5,303 nucleotides of DNA from Dialister sp. UBA7295 (GTDB lineage: Bacteria > Bacillota > Negativicutes > Veillonellales > Dialisteraceae). A program made the position numbers and the translations under genes. The DNA lies in NCBI GenBank assembly GCA_002471975.1, contig DKQZ01000050.1:1-5303 (forward strand), given 5' to 3'. The stretch's first letter is position 1. Every line of letters starts with the position of its first letter. The notes under the pieces were generated by a model. It ran no database searches and was not told the DNA's origin. It worked only from the letters and a program-made list of their open reading frames with translations. Shown here in pieces: positions 4,521 through 5,303 of this stretch.

Positions 4521-5111
4521 TTACTCCCTGACTTCGATGACTTCGTCTTCTTCTTTTCTTGCCAGCGGTACGGGGTGATGGTTCGGGATGCCGAAGGACA
4601 TGGCGAGGACCATTTCTCCTTCACCCAGCCATTTATGGAGTTCGTCGTAGGCGAAGAAGATATTTCCAATCCAGAGACTGCCATAGCCCATGGAAGTGGC
4701 CTGGAGGGCCATATTTTCTGCGGCTGCTCCAATGGCCTGGACGTCGGAGAGTTCATGAATCTTTTCTGCGGTGGTCCAGGTATCGGTGAGGGGACGGCCA
4801 TTCGGATTCACGATGAATACGAGGATCGGCGCCTGTTCCATGCATTTCAGGGTGAACCGGGCATTCACATAGAGTTCCGAAGATCCTGCCAGGACCCCTT
4901 CGCCTTTTTCTGCCCGTTCGATGCCCTTTTCCATGAGGGCGAGAGCCTCTTTCTTGCTTTCTCCCTTGACCACGATAAATTTCCAGGGCTGACGGTTCTT
5001 TGCCGATGGAGCCCACATGCCGGCGCGGAGGATTTCCCGCATATCCACTTTGGAAATATCATCGCTCTTGAAGAAGCGCACGCTTCTGCGTTTAAAAATC
5101 ACGTTGTACAT
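4521..5111 (-). CDS. Nitroreductase-family FMN-dependent oxidoreductase
   Basis: The product has 196 aa from the favoured start. It belongs to the nitroreductase superfamily of FMN enzymes that use NAD(P)H to reduce nitro compounds, quinones or similar electrophiles; it is predicted cytosolic, with no signal peptide. Visible hallmarks are the N-terminal RRSVRFF (8-14), the flavin-contacting APSAKNRQPWKFIVV (34-48), and the long conserved helix and turn from DVQAIGAAAENMALQATSMG (123-142) into YGSLWIGN (143-150). The C-terminal VPLARKEEDEVI segment is also typical. Length is normal for the compact subgroup. Two starts are possible: ATG at 5120, which abuts AAAGG, and ATG at 5111, three codons in, with AAAGGA ending 8 nt upstream. 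The second is preferred. The gene is monocistronic here, with its own promoter (5171-5200) and terminator (4375-4407). The true substrate cannot be inferred from sequence. Confidence 0.88.
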   Translation of the reverse strand: MYNVIFKRRSVRFFKSDDISKVDMREILRAGMWAPSAKNRQPWKFIVVKGESKKEALALMEKGIERAEKGEGVLAGSSELYVNARFTLKCMEQAPILVFIVNPNGRPLTDTWTTAEKIHELSDVQAIGAAAENMALQATSMGYGSLWIGNIFFAYDELHKWLGEGEMVLAMSFGIPNHHPVPLARKEEDEVIEVRE

Positions 5112-5134
5112 ACCATTCATCCTTTCTATATATA

Positions 5135-5147
5135 ATGTATATTACAT
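5135..5147. promoter_or_regulatory. Possible operator palindrome in the nitroreductase leader
   Basis: ATGTA (5135-5139) and TACAT (5143-5147) form a symmetrical site around TAT, between the promoter and the ribosome binding site. A repressor site is conceivable, but AT-rich palindromes arise easily by chance. Confidence 0.25.
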
Positions 5148-5170
5148 GTCGCTCGATACATACTATTTCT

Positions 5171-5200
5171 ATTATACACTGTTTTAACCTTATCCGCCAA
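5171..5200 (-). promoter_or_regulatory. Sigma-A-type promoter of the nitroreductase gene
   Basis: On the minus strand, TTGGCG (5200-5195) and TATAAT (5176-5171) are separated by 18 bases. The -10 is perfect and the -35 matches 4 of 6. It lies about 60 nt before the start codon. Confidence 0.65.
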
Positions 5201-5235
5201 AAGTCCTCCACCTCTTAGGTGGGGGATGAAGGCGG
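5194..5235. other. Strong hairpin at right edge, possible IS200/IS605-type end or terminator
   Basis: CCTCCACCT (5205-5213) pairs with AGGTGGGGG (5217-5225) around CTT, with one wobble. An outer CCGCC/GGCGG stem (5194-5198 with 5231-5235) encloses it. The CACCTCTTAGGTG core resembles, from memory, hairpins at the ends of IS200/IS605-family elements and their guide RNAs, but no transposase or tnpB gene is visible. On the minus strand the inner stem is followed by ACTTTT, so it could instead terminate a gene beyond the right edge. The outer stem overlaps the -35 of the nitroreductase promoter. Confidence 0.4.
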
Positions 5236-5271
5236 TTATGTGGAATTTATGCGAATAATTTCTTAGATCGC

Positions 5272-5300
5272 TTGTTCTGTAAATGCCTTCATGATACAAT
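5272..5300 (+). promoter_or_regulatory. Outward-facing promoter at the right edge
   Basis: TTGTTC (5272-5277) and TACAAT (5295-5300) are separated by 17 bases. It would drive a plus-strand gene beyond the window. The preceding 5236-5271 is AT-rich with no gene. Confidence 0.4.
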
Positions 5301-5303
5301 CAG

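Noticed and set aside
4509..5135. Plus-strand open frame of 208 codons
   Set aside because: It is the antisense shadow of the nitroreductase gene, whose motifs, promoter and terminator are all on the minus strand.

Overview
The window looks like part of a low-to-mid GC Firmicutes chromosome. The evidence is T-box leader logic, strong GGAGG-type ribosome binding sites, sigma-A-like promoters and short AT-flanked intrinsic terminators. The repeat-rich intergenic DNA and the diderm-style exported proteins would fit a gut Negativicutes (Veillonella/Dialister/Acidaminococcus-type), but that placement is an impression and not something the sequence proves.

Layout: (1) Bases 1-180 hold the 3' end of a T-box leader followed by a second complete T-box antiterminator/terminator module. 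The two are stacked with no room for a second specifier stem. They precede a branched-chain amino acid (Leu/Ile/Val family) substrate-binding lipoprotein gene (210-1364); no transporter permease or ATPase genes follow it here. (2) Bases 1365-2362 are an approximately 1 kb gene-free stretch. It contains a two-copy approximately 159-bp tandem repeat with a covarying hairpin, several further perfect hairpins, a possible pseudoknot wrapped around a terminator, a promoter, and a short direct repeat. (3) Bases 2363-3037 and 3605-4258 encode two paralogous small exported proteins with DUF4163/DUF3298-like (PdaC/RsiV-type) architecture. (4) Between these paralogues lies a five-and-a-bit copy, 53/54-bp non-coding tandem array. 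(5) Two back-to-back intrinsic terminators separate the second paralogue from a minus-strand nitroreductase-family flavoprotein gene (4521-5111), which has its own promoter. (6) The right edge has a strong hairpin and an outward-facing promoter, possibly an insertion-sequence end or leader.

The nutrient-binding lipoprotein is probably induced when its cognate tRNA is uncharged. The two DUF3298-like proteins probably arose by duplication and may be co-transcribed through the repeat array, because no convincing terminator separates them. The nitroreductase is an independent unit. The most unusual content is non-coding: the stacked T-box modules and two unrelated tandem repeat families whose stems vary in a structure-preserving way.
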